Assembly: GCF_000340965.1 (NCBI RefSeq) | Contig: NZ_ANAY01000001.1 | Coordinates: forward strand, 1 to 64,000 | DNA: 64,000 nucleotides | DNA from: Nocardiopsis kunsanensis DSM 44524 | GTDB lineage: Bacteria; Actinomycetota; Actinomycetes; Streptosporangiales; Streptosporangiaceae | Direction: 5' to 3' | Notes under the pieces: model-generated | The model's input: the letters and a program-made list of their open reading frames with translations, nothing else | Database searches by the model: none | What the model was told of the DNA's origin: nothing | Made by a program: the position numbers and the translations under genes | Part shown: one piece after another, positions 1 to 9,545 of the stretch | How positions within the stretch are numbered: position 1 is the stretch's first letter | Layout of the letters: each line of letters begins with the position of its first letter

Positions 1-31
1 CCGTCCTACGCTCCCTGACGGCCTATGACCA

Positions 32-60
32 CTGACCCCTTGGAATTACTCATCTAGGCT
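32..60 (+). promoter_or_regulatory. Promoter of the TIGR03089 gene, leaderless type
   Basis: CTGAC C at 32-37 and TAGGCT at 55-60 are separated by 17 bp. The -10 box lies 6 bp before the ATG at 67, the spacing expected when transcription starts on the start codon, as is common in actinobacteria. No Shine-Dalgarno site is present, and none is possible because the -10 box occupies that space. Confidence 0.5.
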
Positions 61-66
61 GTGGGC

Positions 67-864
67 ATGTCCGACACATCTGCCGCACCGGGCCCCGTCT
101 GGCGCGCCCTCGTGGCCGCCGACCCCGCCCGGCCCTTCGTGACCGCCTACGACGCCTCCGGCGGCCGGGTCGAACTCTCCCGCGCCACCGTCGACAACTG
201 GGTCTCCAAGACCTCGAACATGCTGGTGGACGGGTTGGGTGCCCAGCCCGACGACCGGCTCGCGGTCGCCCTGCCGCTGCACTGGCAGTCCCTGGTGTGG
301 CTGCTGGCCGCCTGGTCCGTGGGCACGGTCGCCGAACCGGCCGGGCCGGGTCGTGTGCCCTCCGGTGCCCAGTTCGCGATCGCCGACTCCGACCGGTTGG
401 AGACGGCCCTCGACAGCGGCGCGGAGGAGGTCGTGGGCACGTCCCTGCACCCCCTGGGCCTGCCGCTGAGCGAGACCCCGGCGATGGTGACCGACTACAC
501 CGTGGAGGTGCGGGGCCACGGTGACCACTTCGCCCCCTATCCCGTGGACGCCGACGCGGTCGCCGCGCGTACCGACCGCGAGTACACCGGTGCCGAGCTG
601 GTGGAGGCGGGTCGCGCGCGTGCCGAGGCGTGGGAGCTGGGTGAGAAGGACCGTGTCGCCGTGCTCGCCGACGGGCACGCCCCGCTGTCGGTGCTCGGCA
701 CGGACCTGTCGGTGCTGTGGGCCGCCGTGCACGCGGGCACCCCGTTGGTGCTGACCCCGACCGGCACCGAGGGGTTGGCGCACCGGCTCTCGACGGAACA
801 GGTGACCGCGGCCGTGGCGGCCGAGGGCGCCGAGGTCCCCGAGCACGTGCGGACGCTGAGCTGA
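67..864 (+). CDS. TIGR03089 family protein
   Basis: A 265-residue protein of the actinobacterial TIGR03089 family, distantly related to the N-terminal half of AMP-binding acyl-CoA synthetases. It is far shorter than a full synthetase and shows no complete adenylation core, so enzymatic activity should not be assumed. A GTG at 61 is also in frame, but the -10 box TAGGCT ends at 60, so I prefer ATG 67 as a leaderless start. In related genomes the family often lies near cell-envelope genes; here its upstream neighbour is outside the window. Family assignment is from sequence style (VWRALVAADPARPF near the start, later LGEKDRVAVLADGHAP). Function is unknown. Confidence 0.75.
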   Translation: MSDTSAAPGPVWRALVAADPARPFVTAYDASGGRVELSRATVDNWVSKTSNMLVDGLGAQPDDRLAVALPLHWQSLVWLLAAWSVGTVAEPAGPGRVPSGAQFAIADSDRLETALDSGAEEVVGTSLHPLGLPLSETPAMVTDYTVEVRGHGDHFAPYPVDADAVAARTDREYTGAELVEAGRARAEAWELGEKDRVAVLADGHAPLSVLGTDLSVLWAAVHAGTPLVLTPTGTEGLAHRLSTEQVTAAVAAEGAEVPEHVRTLS

Positions 865-942
865 GACCGTTCCGCAGCTGAGAGCGGCCGTTTCCCCACC
901 GGGTCCGGCCGTGCTCCGCCACGAGGATCCGCATGCGGCTCC

Positions 943-1182
943 TCAGGCGCCGCGGAAGCGGATGCGGGCCCTCTTTCCCGTGTGCACATCCTGCTCGGCG
1001 GGCCCGTCCGCACGGGTACGGCGTCGCTTCCGCGCGCTGCCCCGGCGGGGTTCCCGGCGTTCCGGGACACCGTCCCGGCCGTGCTCGGCGCGGGCCTCCC
1101 GGGCCGTCCTGGCCTCCCGGGCCTCACGCTCCCGTTCGGCACGGTAGAGGTCGGCGGCCCGGGCCGCGAGATCGGGATGCAT
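943..1182 (-). CDS. Small Arg/Glu-rich hypothetical protein (79 aa)
   Basis: I do not recognise this protein. The start is ATG 1182, which has a clear GGAGGAG Shine-Dalgarno site about 6 nt upstream; an open extension beyond 1182 has no such support. The N-terminal third (MHPDLAARAADLYRAERERE) is likely a charged helix. The rest is Arg-rich and basic, ending in RIRFRGA. There is no membrane segment or cysteine. It lies convergent with the TIGR03089 gene and downstream of the amidohydrolase on the same strand with a gap of about 180 nt. A nucleic-acid-binding role is possible from charge alone but is not shown. Confidence 0.55.
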   Translation of the reverse strand: MHPDLAARAADLYRAEREREAREARTAREARAEHGRDGVPERREPRRGSARKRRRTRADGPAEQDVHTGKRARIRFRGA

Positions 1183-1363
1183 GGGGGCTCCTCCGCTGGG
1201 TCGGTTCCCGGCCGGGTGCGTTCCGGCCTGTTCCCAGACTCCGGCTGAGGCACCGGGTCCCACCATCGGAAGGACGGCGTACATCGGCGGGGCGGCCGTG
1301 CCTCAGACCATGCACACGGCCGTCCTGAGGGGCCTCAGAGCCCCCGGTGCGGAGCGGAAGGCC

Positions 1364-2578
1364 TCAGGCCTCCCTGTAGTAGGGGTCGCGGGCCGTCCCG
1401 ATGCGCTTCTGTTCGTCCCAGGTGTAGACCTCGCGGCCTTCCACGAACACCCGCAGGGCACGGCTCATCACGTCCAGCGGGTCGCCGGACCACAGGACCA
1501 CGTCGCCGTCCGCTCCGGGGCGCAGGGCCCCGACCCGGTCGTCCAGGCCCATCATCTCGGCGGGGTTGAGGGTGATGGCACGGATCGCACTGTCGCGGTC
1601 CAGGCCCTCCTTCACGCACAGGATCGCCTGGTAGATGAGGAAGTCGATCGGGATGACCGGGTGGTCGGTGGTCAGCGCGAGCTTCACCCCGGCCCGGTCG
1701 AGGATCCCGGGGCCGGCCAGGGTCCGGTTGGAGACCTCCAGCTTGGAACGGCTCGTCATGAGGGGCCCGCTGATGACGGGGATCCCGCGTTCGGCGATCT
1801 CGTCGGCCATCAGGTGGCCCTCGGTGGTGTGGTTGATGACCAGGCGGTACCCGAACTCGTCGGCGAGCCGGATCGCCGTCTGGATGTCGTCGGCCCGGTG
1901 GGTGTGCTGGCACCAGGGCACCTCGCCGTCGAGCACCCTCGCCAGGATCTCCATGGTGTTGTCCCGGTCGAAGGGTGTGCCCTCGGACTCGGCGTGGTCG
2001 CGTTTGGCCTTGTAGTCCTGGGCCTTGGTGAGGGCGTCGCGGATGACGGCGGCCACACCCTGGCGTGTGGACGGGAGACGGTCCTTGTTGCCGTAGACCC
2101 GCTTGGGGTTCTCCCCCAGCGCGCTCTTGACGCTGGCCGGTTCCTTGAGGAGGCGGTCCTCCATGCTGCGGCCCCAGCACTTGACGGCCACCGTCTGCCC
2201 GCCGATGGGGTTTCCGGAGCCGGGCTTGATGACCGAGCTGGTCACGCCACCGGCGAGGGCGTCGGTGAACCCCTGGTCGGCAGGGTTGACCGCGTCCAGA
2301 GCACGCATGCGTGCGCCGTTGGGGTCGGTCATCTCGTTGGTGTCGTCGCCGGCCCAGCCGACGCTCTCCTCGTGCACACCGATGTGACCGTGGGCCTCCA
2401 CGAACCCGGGCAGGACCCACGTTCCGGCGGCGTCGACGACCTCGGCGCCCGCGGGCACGGCGACGTCGGCGTCCGGGCCGACGGCAGTGATCCTGCCGTC
2501 GGAGATGAGGACCGTACCGCCGTCGATGGGGTCGCCGTCGACGGGCACTACGTATCCGGATGTGATCGCAATATCCAT
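1364..2578 (-). CDS. Amidohydrolase family protein (imidazolonepropionase-like)
   Basis: A 404-residue metal-dependent hydrolase of the amidohydrolase superfamily. A short beta-sandwich (residues 1-55) precedes the TIM barrel. Metal-ligand candidates are visible: HGH at 63-65, HTH at 225-227, H250 and H255 in NHTTEGH, and TTDHP with D305. The C-terminus closes the sandwich (LRPGADGDVVLWSGDP). The WVLPGFVEAHGHIG segment is typical of the imidazolonepropionase/dihydroorotase-like branch. The substrate cannot be read from sequence. It stands alone, about 70 nt downstream of the DUF5753 regulator on the same strand. Start ATG 2578 begins at the usual first strand of the family (MDIAITSGYVVPVDG). 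Confidence 0.85.
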   Translation of the reverse strand: MDIAITSGYVVPVDGDPIDGGTVLISDGRITAVGPDADVAVPAGAEVVDAAGTWVLPGFVEAHGHIGVHEESVGWAGDDTNEMTDPNGARMRALDAVNPADQGFTDALAGGVTSSVIKPGSGNPIGGQTVAVKCWGRSMEDRLLKEPASVKSALGENPKRVYGNKDRLPSTRQGVAAVIRDALTKAQDYKAKRDHAESEGTPFDRDNTMEILARVLDGEVPWCQHTHRADDIQTAIRLADEFGYRLVINHTTEGHLMADEIAERGIPVISGPLMTSRSKLEVSNRTLAGPGILDRAGVKLALTTDHPVIPIDFLIYQAILCVKEGLDRDSAIRAITLNPAEMMGLDDRVGALRPGADGDVVLWSGDPLDVMSRALRVFVEGREVYTWDEQKRIGTARDPYYREA

Positions 2579-2647
2579 GGCGCGAAACCTAGCTCACACG
2601 GACCGGCCCACCAAAGCCCTCCCCGAGCACGGCTCCGGGGAACACGG

Positions 2648-3532
2648 TCACCGGTCCGAGTTGCGCGCTGTGAGCAGTTCGGAGTCGGAGGTCAGTTCCA
2701 CACCGACCTCCTCGATGGCGTCGCGCACCATCGTGCAACCCGCGACCTGCTCGGGCTCGGAGGTGAGTTCGCCGCCACGGGCACCGAACGCGTAGACCAT
2801 GCTGGGCCGGTCGGCGAACTCCATGAGCCGGAACGCCTCCCCCAGACCCGGGTGGTCCGGGGTGGCCTCCGGGATCATCGCGATCGTGACGATTTCGGCG
2901 TCGACGAGGTCGGCGAGGAAGGACCGCTGGGCGTTGAGGACACCCACCCCGCCCTGGGGACGGCGCAGCACCGACTCGTTGAGCACCACACGCAGCGTCG
3001 GCCCGCCCGGGGCGATCATCGCCGCCCGGTGTTCCATCTCGTCCTCGACCATCAGCTCGACCTCCTCGTCACCGAGGTGGCCCAACCGCGGTTTGATCAC
3101 CGCACGTGAGTACTCGGGCACCCGCAAGAACGTCGGGATCGCCACGGGCTGGTGTTCCCACAGGTGGGCGGCGTGCACCCCGAGCTCGCACAGGTCGGCG
3201 AAATCGTTCGGGAAGGCCTCCGCCTGGAGCGTGATCGCCCATGCCTCCATGAGCTGGTGCTCACTGCCCAGGGCGGTCTCCACACGCGCCACGAGTGAAC
3301 GCGCCGGCCGGCGGTGCGCACGTTCGACCTCGCGGAGCTCGTCGTCGCTGACCCCTACCGACCGGGCCAGCTCGGCCCGGCTCAGACCTCGGTCGGAGCG
3401 TGCACGCAGGACCCGTGCCGCGAACGGCAACCACATCGCGGAAGGCAGCGCGGCGTTCACCCGCCCCCCCGAGTCCATGGTCGGCCGGTCGGCCCGGTCC
3501 GGGCAGGTTCCTCCCGGTTGCAACTGGTCCAT
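2648..3532 (-). CDS. Helix-turn-helix transcriptional regulator with DUF5753 domain
   Basis: A 294-residue cytoplasmic regulator. An XRE-type helix-turn-helix lies around residues 36-90 (VLRARSDRGLSRAELARSVG, then DDELREVERAHRRP). A DUF5753 domain follows from about 110 to 290, with the AEAFPNDFADL and VPEYSRAVI stretches. Start ATG 3532 is chosen because GGGAGG lies about 8 nt upstream. The gene is divergent from the PLDc_N membrane protein. Members of this Streptomyces/Nocardiopsis class are usually paired with a small DUF397 gene; I find none beside it. The domain call is established family knowledge; the regulon is unknown. Confidence 0.85.
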   Translation of the reverse strand: MDQLQPGGTCPDRADRPTMDSGGRVNAALPSAMWLPFAARVLRARSDRGLSRAELARSVGVSDDELREVERAHRRPARSLVARVETALGSEHQLMEAWAITLQAEAFPNDFADLCELGVHAAHLWEHQPVAIPTFLRVPEYSRAVIKPRLGHLGDEEVELMVEDEMEHRAAMIAPGGPTLRVVLNESVLRRPQGGVGVLNAQRSFLADLVDAEIVTIAMIPEATPDHPGLGEAFRLMEFADRPSMVYAFGARGGELTSEPEQVAGCTMVRDAIEEVGVELTSDSELLTARNSDR

Positions 3533-3661
3533 CTCGTCGCCTCCCGCTCTCACCGTTCCGGGTGTTCCGGTGTCCGACTGGTGCGGCCCCCGGCGTGATA
3601 AGTCATGACAGGAACCGCTGCCGCGGTCCCGATCTCCTGATCCCCCGATTGGAAAGTTCCC

Positions 3662-4081
3662 GTGGTCCACCTCGCGCTCTTCCTCGCCGTGATGTCCCTG
3701 GCCGTCTGGGTGTACGCGCTGTTCGACGTGATCCGTGCCGACGCCGGGACGACGCGGATCCTGCCCAAACCCGTGTGGACCGTGATCGTGTTGTTCCTGC
3801 CGAAGTTCGGCGGGCTGCTGTGGTTCACCTTGGGGCGTCCTCCCGGAAAGGCCCTCACCACGTTCGGCGCCGCACCTCCAATCTCGCCTTTCCCCGAATA
3901 CGAGCATCCGAACCGGGCCCGTGCCTCCACCCCGGAGGAGGACGAGGAGTTCCTCCGCCGGTGCCGTGAGCGCGCCGAGGCCCAGCGCCGCCGCGCCCGC
4001 GAGATGCAGGAACGGCAGGAGCAGGAACGCCGCGGCCGGCAGGCCCGGGACCAGGACGGTGACGAGCTCGGCGCTGACTGA
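3662..4081 (+). CDS. PLDc_N domain membrane protein
   Basis: A 139-residue membrane protein starting at GTG 3662. Two hydrophobic helices (about residues 3-24 and 40-57) flank the short motif VYALFDVIRAD, matching the phospholipase D nuclease N-terminal domain (PLDc_N). No HKD phospholipase motif is present, so it is not an enzyme of that family. The C-terminal half is cytoplasmic, highly charged and probably helical (RERAEAQRRRAREMQERQEQ). Homologues are common small membrane proteins of unknown function in actinobacteria. It is divergent from the DUF5753 regulator with 129 nt between starts, and about 90 nt ahead of the cyclophilin gene. Confidence 0.7.
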   Translation: MVHLALFLAVMSLAVWVYALFDVIRADAGTTRILPKPVWTVIVLFLPKFGGLLWFTLGRPPGKALTTFGAAPPISPFPEYEHPNRARASTPEEDEEFLRRCRERAEAQRRRAREMQERQEQERRGRQARDQDGDELGAD

Positions 4082-4170
4082 GGGCCGCAGGTCCCATCAC
4101 AGGGAGGTTCCTCCCCCGCAGTACCCTGTGGACCACCCAGCCGCTGAACCTGCCCCGGAAGTGAATCCCG

Positions 4171-4818
4171 ATGAACCGCTTGATCCAGTCCGCCCCGGCC
4201 CTCCTGGCCTCATCGGCCCTGCTCCTGACCGCAGCGTGCGGCCAGACCTCCTCCTCGGAGCCCGAGGAACAACCCCGGGGGGAACAGAGCCAGGAGCAGC
4301 AGTCCGGGGAGGCCGGCGGCCCTCCGGAGGTGGACGTCTCCGACGTCGAGGGCGCCGTGCTGCACACCAGCGAGGGCGAGATCGAACTGGACCTGTACCC
4401 CGAGGACGCCCCGGTCACCGTCTCCAACTTCGTGGGGCTGGCCGAGGACGGTTTCTACGACGGTCTGATCTTCCACCGCGTCATCGAGGACTTCATGGTC
4501 CAGGGCGGTGACCCCGAGGGCACCGGACGCGGAGGCCCCGGTTACACCTTCGAGGACGAGCTCGGGTCCGACCACAGCTTCGACCGGCCCGGAGTGCTCG
4601 CCATGGCCAACTCCGGCCCGGACACCAACGGCTCACAGTTCTTCCTGACGGTCGCCGAGACCGCCCACCTGGACGGGCAGCACACGATCTTCGGGCAGGT
4701 CGCCGACGACGACTCCCAGGCAGTGCTGGACGACATCGCCACAGTGGAGACCGACGGGCAGGACCGTCCGGTCGACGACGTGGCCCTGGAGTCGGTCGAG
4801 GTCGAACGCGTCGGCTAG
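4171..4818 (+). CDS. Secreted lipoprotein peptidyl-prolyl cis-trans isomerase (cyclophilin)
   Basis: A 215-residue exported lipoprotein. The signal peptide ends in LLTAAC, with C23 as the lipidated residue. An acidic linker (residues 24-60) precedes a cyclophilin domain (about 61-214). Catalytic-site landmarks are visible: FHRVI with R103, FMVQGGD with Q111, then [22 protein letters not shown]. It should catalyse proline isomerisation and aid folding outside the membrane. Length suits a minimal bacterial cyclophilin plus anchor. It is convergent with the cysteine desulfurase gene across about 60 nt. Confidence 0.92.
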   Translation: MNRLIQSAPALLASSALLLTAACGQTSSSEPEEQPRGEQSQEQQSGEAGGPPEVDVSDVEGAVLHTSEGEIELDLYPEDAPVTVSNFVGLAEDGFYDGLIFHRVIEDFMVQGGDPEGTGRGGPGYTFEDELGSDHSFDRPGVLAMANSGPDTNGSQFFLTVAETAHLDGQHTIFGQVADDDSQAVLDDIATVETDGQDRPVDDVALESVEVERVG

Positions 4819-4881
4819 CCGGCCGGCAGTGTTCGCGGGCCCCGCCCCGGTGCAGCCGGGGTCCGTTCGCGCCCCGGAGCG

Positions 4882-6054
4882 TCAGCGGCGGCGCTTGGCT
4901 CGCGCGGCGCGCGAACGCTCCACCGCAGGGCCGATGGCGCCGACCAGCGCATCCACGTCCTCGGGCGTGGATGTGCGGCCCAAGGACAGGCGCAGGCTGC
5001 TGAGCGCGGTGTCGGGGTCGGCCCCCATGGCCGACATCACGTGGCTGGGCTGGGCCACCCCTGCCGAGCAGGCCGACCCGGTCGAGCAGGAGATGCCCTG
5101 GGCGTCCAGGAGCATGAGCAGCGTGTCGCCCTCGCAGTCGGGGAAGGACAGGTGCGCGATACCCGGCAGACGCCACTTCGGGTCGCCGTTGACGACCACG
5201 TCCGGAACTACCTCCCGCACCCGCTCCTCGAGCCAGTCCCGCAGCGATCTCAGGTGTTCGGCGTGGCCTTCGCGTTCGTCGACGGCCAGGCCGACGGCGG
5301 TGGCCAGGCCCCGGACGAGCGCGGTGGGCACGGTCCCCGAACGGACCTCGCGTTCCTGTCCTCCCCCGTGCAGGACGGGTACCGGTGTCAGGCCGCGCGC
5401 GAGCACCAGGGCGCCGGCGCCCACGGGGCCGCCGAGCTTGTGGCCGCTGAGGCTGAGCGCCCCGACCCCGCTCCCGTCGAAGTCGACCTCCTCGGCACCC
5501 ACGGCTTGGACCGCGTCGGTGTGCATGGGGATGCCGTACTCGGCGGCGACCTCCGCGAGTTCCCGGACCGGCTGGACGGTACCGACCTCGTTGTTGGCCC
5601 ACATCACGGAGACGAGCGCCACCGAACCGGGATCGTCCTCCACGGCCTCGCGCAGGGCCTGCGGACTCACGCGGCCGAGGTGGTCCACGGGCAGGTACTC
5701 GACGGCCGCGCCCTGGTGGTCGGCGGTCCACTGGGCGGGGTCCAGTGCGGCGTGGTGTTCGACCGCGCTGAGCAGGATCCGGCGCCGGGCCGGGTCCTGA
5801 GCGTGGCGGGCCCAGTACAGGCCCTTGATCGCGAGGTTGTCGGCCTCGGTCCCGCCGCCGGTGAACACCACCTCGTGCGGGGTGCACCCCAGGGCGGCCG
5901 CGATGCGTTCGCGTGACTCCTCGACGGTGCGGCGCGCCGAACGGCCGTGTTCGTGCAGGGAGGAAGGGTTGCCGAGAGAACCGAGCTCGGCCGTGACATC
6001 GGCGATGACCTCGGGACGTACCCCGGTCGTGGCAGCGTGATCCAGATACACCAT
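4882..6054 (-). CDS. Cysteine desulfurase (NifS/IscS class)
   Basis: A PLP enzyme that takes sulfur from cysteine for Fe-S clusters or tRNA thiolation. From ATG 6054 it has 390 residues, starting with the family-typical VYLDHAATTG. Key positions: H100, D180 in HTDAVQA, PLP lysine K206 in SGHKLGG, and catalytic C329 in STGSACSAG, as in the group I IscS type. An upstream ATG at 6117 would add 21 residues with no homology and would run into the aroA promoter, so I reject it. No mnmA or isc genes adjoin within the window; aroA is divergent 74 nt away. Confidence 0.93.
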   Translation of the reverse strand: MVYLDHAATTGVRPEVIADVTAELGSLGNPSSLHEHGRSARRTVEESRERIAAALGCTPHEVVFTGGGTEADNLAIKGLYWARHAQDPARRRILLSAVEHHAALDPAQWTADHQGAAVEYLPVDHLGRVSPQALREAVEDDPGSVALVSVMWANNEVGTVQPVRELAEVAAEYGIPMHTDAVQAVGAEEVDFDGSGVGALSLSGHKLGGPVGAGALVLARGLTPVPVLHGGGQEREVRSGTVPTALVRGLATAVGLAVDEREGHAEHLRSLRDWLEERVREVVPDVVVNGDPKWRLPGIAHLSFPDCEGDTLLMLLDAQGISCSTGSACSAGVAQPSHVMSAMGADPDTALSSLRLSLGRTSTPEDVDALVGAIGPAVERSRAARAKRRR

Positions 6055-6128
6055 GGCAACACCAAGGATACGTCGGACCGGCGGGCCGCTCGGAACCGCG
6101 TCGGTACCGTTTCCCATAACCTGGGGCC

Positions 6129-7421
6129 ATGCCTGATACCGCGTCCCCGCAGCCTCCTGCCACCGCCAACTGGCCCGCCCCCAGCGCCGACCGTCCGGTA
6201 CGTGCCCGCCTGTCCCTTCCCGGGTCCAAGTCCGTGACCAACCGCGCCCTGGTGCTGGCCACCTTGTCGGAGACCCCGTGCATGGTGCGCCGTCCGCTCG
6301 CCAGCCGCGACAGCGACCTCATGGTGGGGGCGCTGCGTGCCCTGGGCGCACGTGTGGAGCGGGACGGCGAGGACCTGGCCGTCACCCCGGCGGACCTTCG
6401 CGGACCGGCGACGGTGGACGTGGGCAACGCCGGAACGGTGATGCGGTTCGTGCCTCCGATGGCGGCGCTGACCGCCGGGGACGTGCGGTTCGACGGCGAC
6501 CCCCGTTCGCACGAGCGTCCCGTCGGTGCACTCCTGGGAGCTCTGCGTGCCCTGGGCGCCGACATCGACGACGGTGGCCGGGGCGCGCTGCCCATGACCG
6601 TCCACGGCACGGGATCGTTGCCGGGCGGCGGGGTCATCCTGGACGCCTCCGGTTCCTCGCAGTTCGTCTCGGCGTTGTTGCTGAGCGCGGCCCGCTTCGA
6701 GAACGGGTTGCGTCTGCGCCACGACGGCCCGCCGGTGCCTTCCCGGCCGCACGTGGACATGACCGTGGAGATGCTGCGTGCCGCGGGCGTGGACGTGGAG
6801 ACCGGCGAGGACGAGTGGCGGGTCGGACCGGGGCCGATCAGGGCCACGGAGATCCCCGTGGAACCGGACCTGTCCAACGCGGCCCCGTTCCTGGCCGCGG
6901 CGCTGGTCACCGGTGGGGCGGTCACCGTCGCCGACTGGCCCGAGCACACCACGCAGGCCGGCGACGCCCTGCGTTCACTGCTGGCACGCATGGGTGGCGA
7001 GGTCGGCCGGGAAGGCACCGACCTGACCGTCTACGGAACCGGGAAGATCCGCGGGCTGGAGGCCGACCTGCACGACGTCGGTGAGCTCACCCCCACCATC
7101 GCCGCGCTCGCCGCGCTGGCCGACACCCCTTCGCGCCTGACCGGCATCGCCCACCTGCGGCGCCACGAGACCGACCGGATCGCGGCACTGGCCGCGGAGA
7201 TCAACGGGCTCGGCGGGCACGTGGAGGAGCTCGAGGACGGCCTGGTGATCGAGCCGCGACGACTGCACGGGGGCGTCTTCCGTTCCTACGACGACCACCG
7301 GATGGCCACTTCCGGCGCCGTACTCGGACTGGCGGTCCCCGGGATCGAGGTGGAGGACATCGCCACGACCCGGAAGACCCTGCCCGACTTCCCGGGCCTG
7401 TGGTCGGAGGTCCTGTCATGA
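6129..7421 (+). CDS. aroA: 3-phosphoshikimate 1-carboxyvinyltransferase (EPSP synthase)
   Basis: A 430-residue cytoplasmic enzyme of the shikimate pathway that joins shikimate 3-phosphate and phosphoenolpyruvate. The start carries [11 protein letters not shown] with K34 and R39 of the substrate-binding motif. Later signatures are [19 protein letters not shown] and the closing [11 protein letters not shown]. Length is normal. The gene overlaps rsgA by 4 nt (ATGA), so the two are almost certainly co-transcribed, as in mycobacteria (Rv3227-Rv3228). Divergent from the cysteine desulfurase. Confidence 0.97.
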   Translation: MPDTASPQPPATANWPAPSADRPVRARLSLPGSKSVTNRALVLATLSETPCMVRRPLASRDSDLMVGALRALGARVERDGEDLAVTPADLRGPATVDVGNAGTVMRFVPPMAALTAGDVRFDGDPRSHERPVGALLGALRALGADIDDGGRGALPMTVHGTGSLPGGGVILDASGSSQFVSALLLSAARFENGLRLRHDGPPVPSRPHVDMTVEMLRAAGVDVETGEDEWRVGPGPIRATEIPVEPDLSNAAPFLAAALVTGGAVTVADWPEHTTQAGDALRSLLARMGGEVGREGTDLTVYGTGKIRGLEADLHDVGELTPTIAALAALADTPSRLTGIAHLRRHETDRIAALAAEINGLGGHVEELEDGLVIEPRRLHGGVFRSYDDHRMATSGAVLGLAVPGIEVEDIATTRKTLPDFPGLWSEVLS

Positions 7422-8425
7422 GCCGTACACGGGGCGGTGGCCGCCACATGGACGAGCGCGACGTCCGCGTGCGCGCCCGTGGCGGCTCCAAGCCACGCAC
7501 CAGCAAGCGCCCCGTACACGCCGACGCCGTCGAAGGACTGGTCACCGCCGTGGACCGCGGCCGGTACCGGTGCCTGATCGACGGTGTGCCGGTGGTGGCG
7601 ATGAAGGCCCGCGAGTTGGGCCGCGGCTCCATCGTGGTGGGCGACCGGGTGGACGCGGTCGGCGACCTGTCCGGCCGACCCGACACCCTCGCCCGGATCG
7701 TACGGGTCAAGGAACGCCGTTCGGTGCTGCGCCGTACCGCCGACGACACCGACCCCGTCGAACGCATCATCGTCGCCAACGCCGACCAGCTCGCGATCGT
7801 GTGCGCCCTGGCCGACCCCGAGCCGCAGCCCCGGTTCGTGGACCGCTGCCTGGTCGCCGCCTACGACGCGGGCCTGGAGCCGTTGCTGTGCCTGACCAAG
7901 GCCGACCTCGGCACCCCCGACGGGATGGTGCGCCTGTACGAGCCGCTCGGCCTTCCCTACGTGGTGTTGGGCCCCGAGAGCGGGCTGAACGAGCTGACCG
8001 GGCACCTGACCGGGCACACGACGGTGTTCGTGGGTTCCTCCGGCGTCGGGAAATCGACCCTGGTCAACCGCTTGCTCCCCGGCACCGAACGGGCCGTGGG
8101 CGGTGTCAACACCGTCACCGGCCGCGGGCGGCACACCTCGACCTCCGCGGTCGCCCTGCAGTTCGGGGACGGTTGGCTCATCGACACCCCGGGTGTGCGC
8201 AGCTTCGGGCTTGCCCACATCGCCCCCGAGGAGATCGTCGAAGGGTTCCCGGAGATCGCGGAGGCCGCCCTCGACTGTCCCGAGGAGTGCAGGCACCGCC
8301 CCGACTCCCCCGGTTGCGCCGTGCAGGCGGCTTCGGCCGCAGGGACCCTGGACGCCGACCGCGTCGCTTCCCTGGTGCGCCTCCTCAACAGCCGTGAGGG
8401 CGAGGAAGAGGCCACGGAGCACTGA
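7418..8425 (+). CDS. rsgA: Ribosome small-subunit-dependent GTPase A
   Basis: A 335-residue circularly permuted GTPase acting in late maturation of the 30S subunit. An OB-fold lies at about residues 35-105. The G4 motif TKAD (160-163) comes before G1 GSSGVGKS (206-213), as expected for the permutation, followed by G2 TGRGRHTS and G3 DTPG. The C-terminal zinc finger is [14 protein letters not shown]. Start ATG 7418 overlaps the aroA stop and has GGAGG 7 nt upstream; a GTG at 7400 is also in frame but lacks this. Part of the aroA-rsgA operon. Confidence 0.95.
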   Translation: MSRTRGGGRHMDERDVRVRARGGSKPRTSKRPVHADAVEGLVTAVDRGRYRCLIDGVPVVAMKARELGRGSIVVGDRVDAVGDLSGRPDTLARIVRVKERRSVLRRTADDTDPVERIIVANADQLAIVCALADPEPQPRFVDRCLVAAYDAGLEPLLCLTKADLGTPDGMVRLYEPLGLPYVVLGPESGLNELTGHLTGHTTVFVGSSGVGKSTLVNRLLPGTERAVGGVNTVTGRGRHTSTSAVALQFGDGWLIDTPGVRSFGLAHIAPEEIVEGFPEIAEAALDCPEECRHRPDSPGCAVQAASAAGTLDADRVASLVRLLNSREGEEEATEH

Positions 8426-8482
8426 ACCAACGACGGACCGGGGCCGGGCCCACCGCTGTCCTGGGGCGGTGCTCGTCCCCCG

Positions 8483-8789
8483 TCAGCGGGCTGCAGCTCG
8501 ACGGTGACGCCGCAGTGCCAGTAGGTGCGGCGGTCGCACTCGAGGAAACCCTCGTCGAGAAGGCCGCCGCGGAGCGCGGCCAGGTCGGAGCCGAACTCCA
8601 GCAGGACCGCGGTCAGCTCCGACTCGGGTAGCGCACACCCGGTTCCAGAGCGCGTGCCACATGGTCGAGGAGGACCAGGCGGTCGGGGCGCCGCACCGGC
8701 ATGGCGGTGATCCGCCCGCCTGATGTGCAGGAGCGCAGCACCTCCCGAGGGTGCTGTTCGGTGTAGAACCCGGCCAGTACGGGACGCAC
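8483..8789 (-). pseudogene. DUF2087-domain gene remnant, frameshifted
   Basis: Read on the minus strand from GTG 8789, the frame gives VRPVLAGFYTEQHPREVL and then DRLVLLDHVARALEPGVRYP before a premature stop. The reading resumes in another frame as ESELTAVLLEFGSDLAALRG, then LLDEGFLECDRRTYW. Together these form a DUF2087 domain. One missing base in the short C run near 8625-8628 (minus-strand CCCG read as CCG) explains the break. A second shift seems needed to reach a stop at 8483-8485, since the resumed frame otherwise runs open into rsgA. The N-terminus is preceded by an in-frame stop. DUF2087 often forms the C-terminal part of small ArsR-like regulators; a sequencing error at the first site cannot be excluded. 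Confidence 0.6.
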
Positions 8790-8806
8790 CCCCTATTGAG
8801 CCGCGC

Positions 8807-9421
8807 TCATCTGCGGACGCACCCGGCTTCCGGCAGGCCGGTACACAACATGCCGTGGACGACGGTCTCCACGCGGCGCGCCGCCTCGTCCGGGTCGATG
8901 GGTTGCAGGGCGTAGGAGACCGTCAGGCGCAGGTTGACGTCGGCCACGGCCTCGGTCACCGAACGCTCCAACTCGGGGCAGCTCTCGGCCAGCATCGCGG
9001 CCACCCGTTCGCCGAGCACGTCCAGCAGGGGCGCGGAACGGGTGGTGACCACGGGCAACAGTTCGCGGTCGCCGGTGACGAGGGCGCGCAGCAGCGGGTC
9101 GTTCTGCAGCGAACGCAGCACGAAACCGGTTGCGCAACTGACGCTGTGCACGGGGTCGGCGCTGTTCTCCTCCAGCAGCGCGACGACCGTGTCGAGGAGG
9201 CTGTCGGCCTCGCGCACCACGACCGCCTGCAGGAGGTTCTCCTTGCTGCCGAAGACGTTGTAGAGCGTCTGCCGGGAGACCTCTGCGGCCGCGGCGATGT
9301 CGGCCATGCGCTGCTGGGGCCAACGGCCCGCAACGACCTCGGCGTACGCGGCGTCCACGAGCCGCTCGCGTACCGGCATCCGTTCGGTACGCCTTTCTTT
9401 CACCGGTTCCATGCCCACCAT
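8807..9421 (-). CDS. TetR/AcrR family transcriptional regulator
   Basis: A 204-residue one-component repressor. The N-terminal helix-turn-helix is at about residues 15-60 (VRERLVDAAYAEVVAGR, then VSRQTLYNVFGSKENLL). The ligand-binding C-terminal domain is unclassified. Start ATG 9421 has a weak GGATGAG ahead; ATG 9412 is an equally possible start, three residues shorter. Its stop lies 18 nt ahead of the DUF2087 remnant on the same strand, so that remnant may once have been co-transcribed. It is divergent from hisN with about 125 nt between them. The target is unknown. Confidence 0.85.
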   Translation of the reverse strand: MVGMEPVKERRTERMPVRERLVDAAYAEVVAGRWPQQRMADIAAAAEVSRQTLYNVFGSKENLLQAVVVREADSLLDTVVALLEENSADPVHSVSCATGFVLRSLQNDPLLRALVTGDRELLPVVTTRSAPLLDVLGERVAAMLAESCPELERSVTEAVADVNLRLTVSYALQPIDPDEAARRVETVVHGMLCTGLPEAGCVRR

Positions 9422-9545
9422 GATCTCATCCGCCGCCGGGCGGCCTCCACGGCTGCGTGAGCAGCTCCCGGCCTGGATCACACTTGGGTCACGCACGAGG
9501 GCGCCTTTGGCCATGCCGGTACCGGGCCGGGTAGCGTTGTCGCCC

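Noticed and set aside
6055..6117. Longer start for the cysteine desulfurase
   Set aside because: The added residues are not family-like and overlap the divergent aroA control region.
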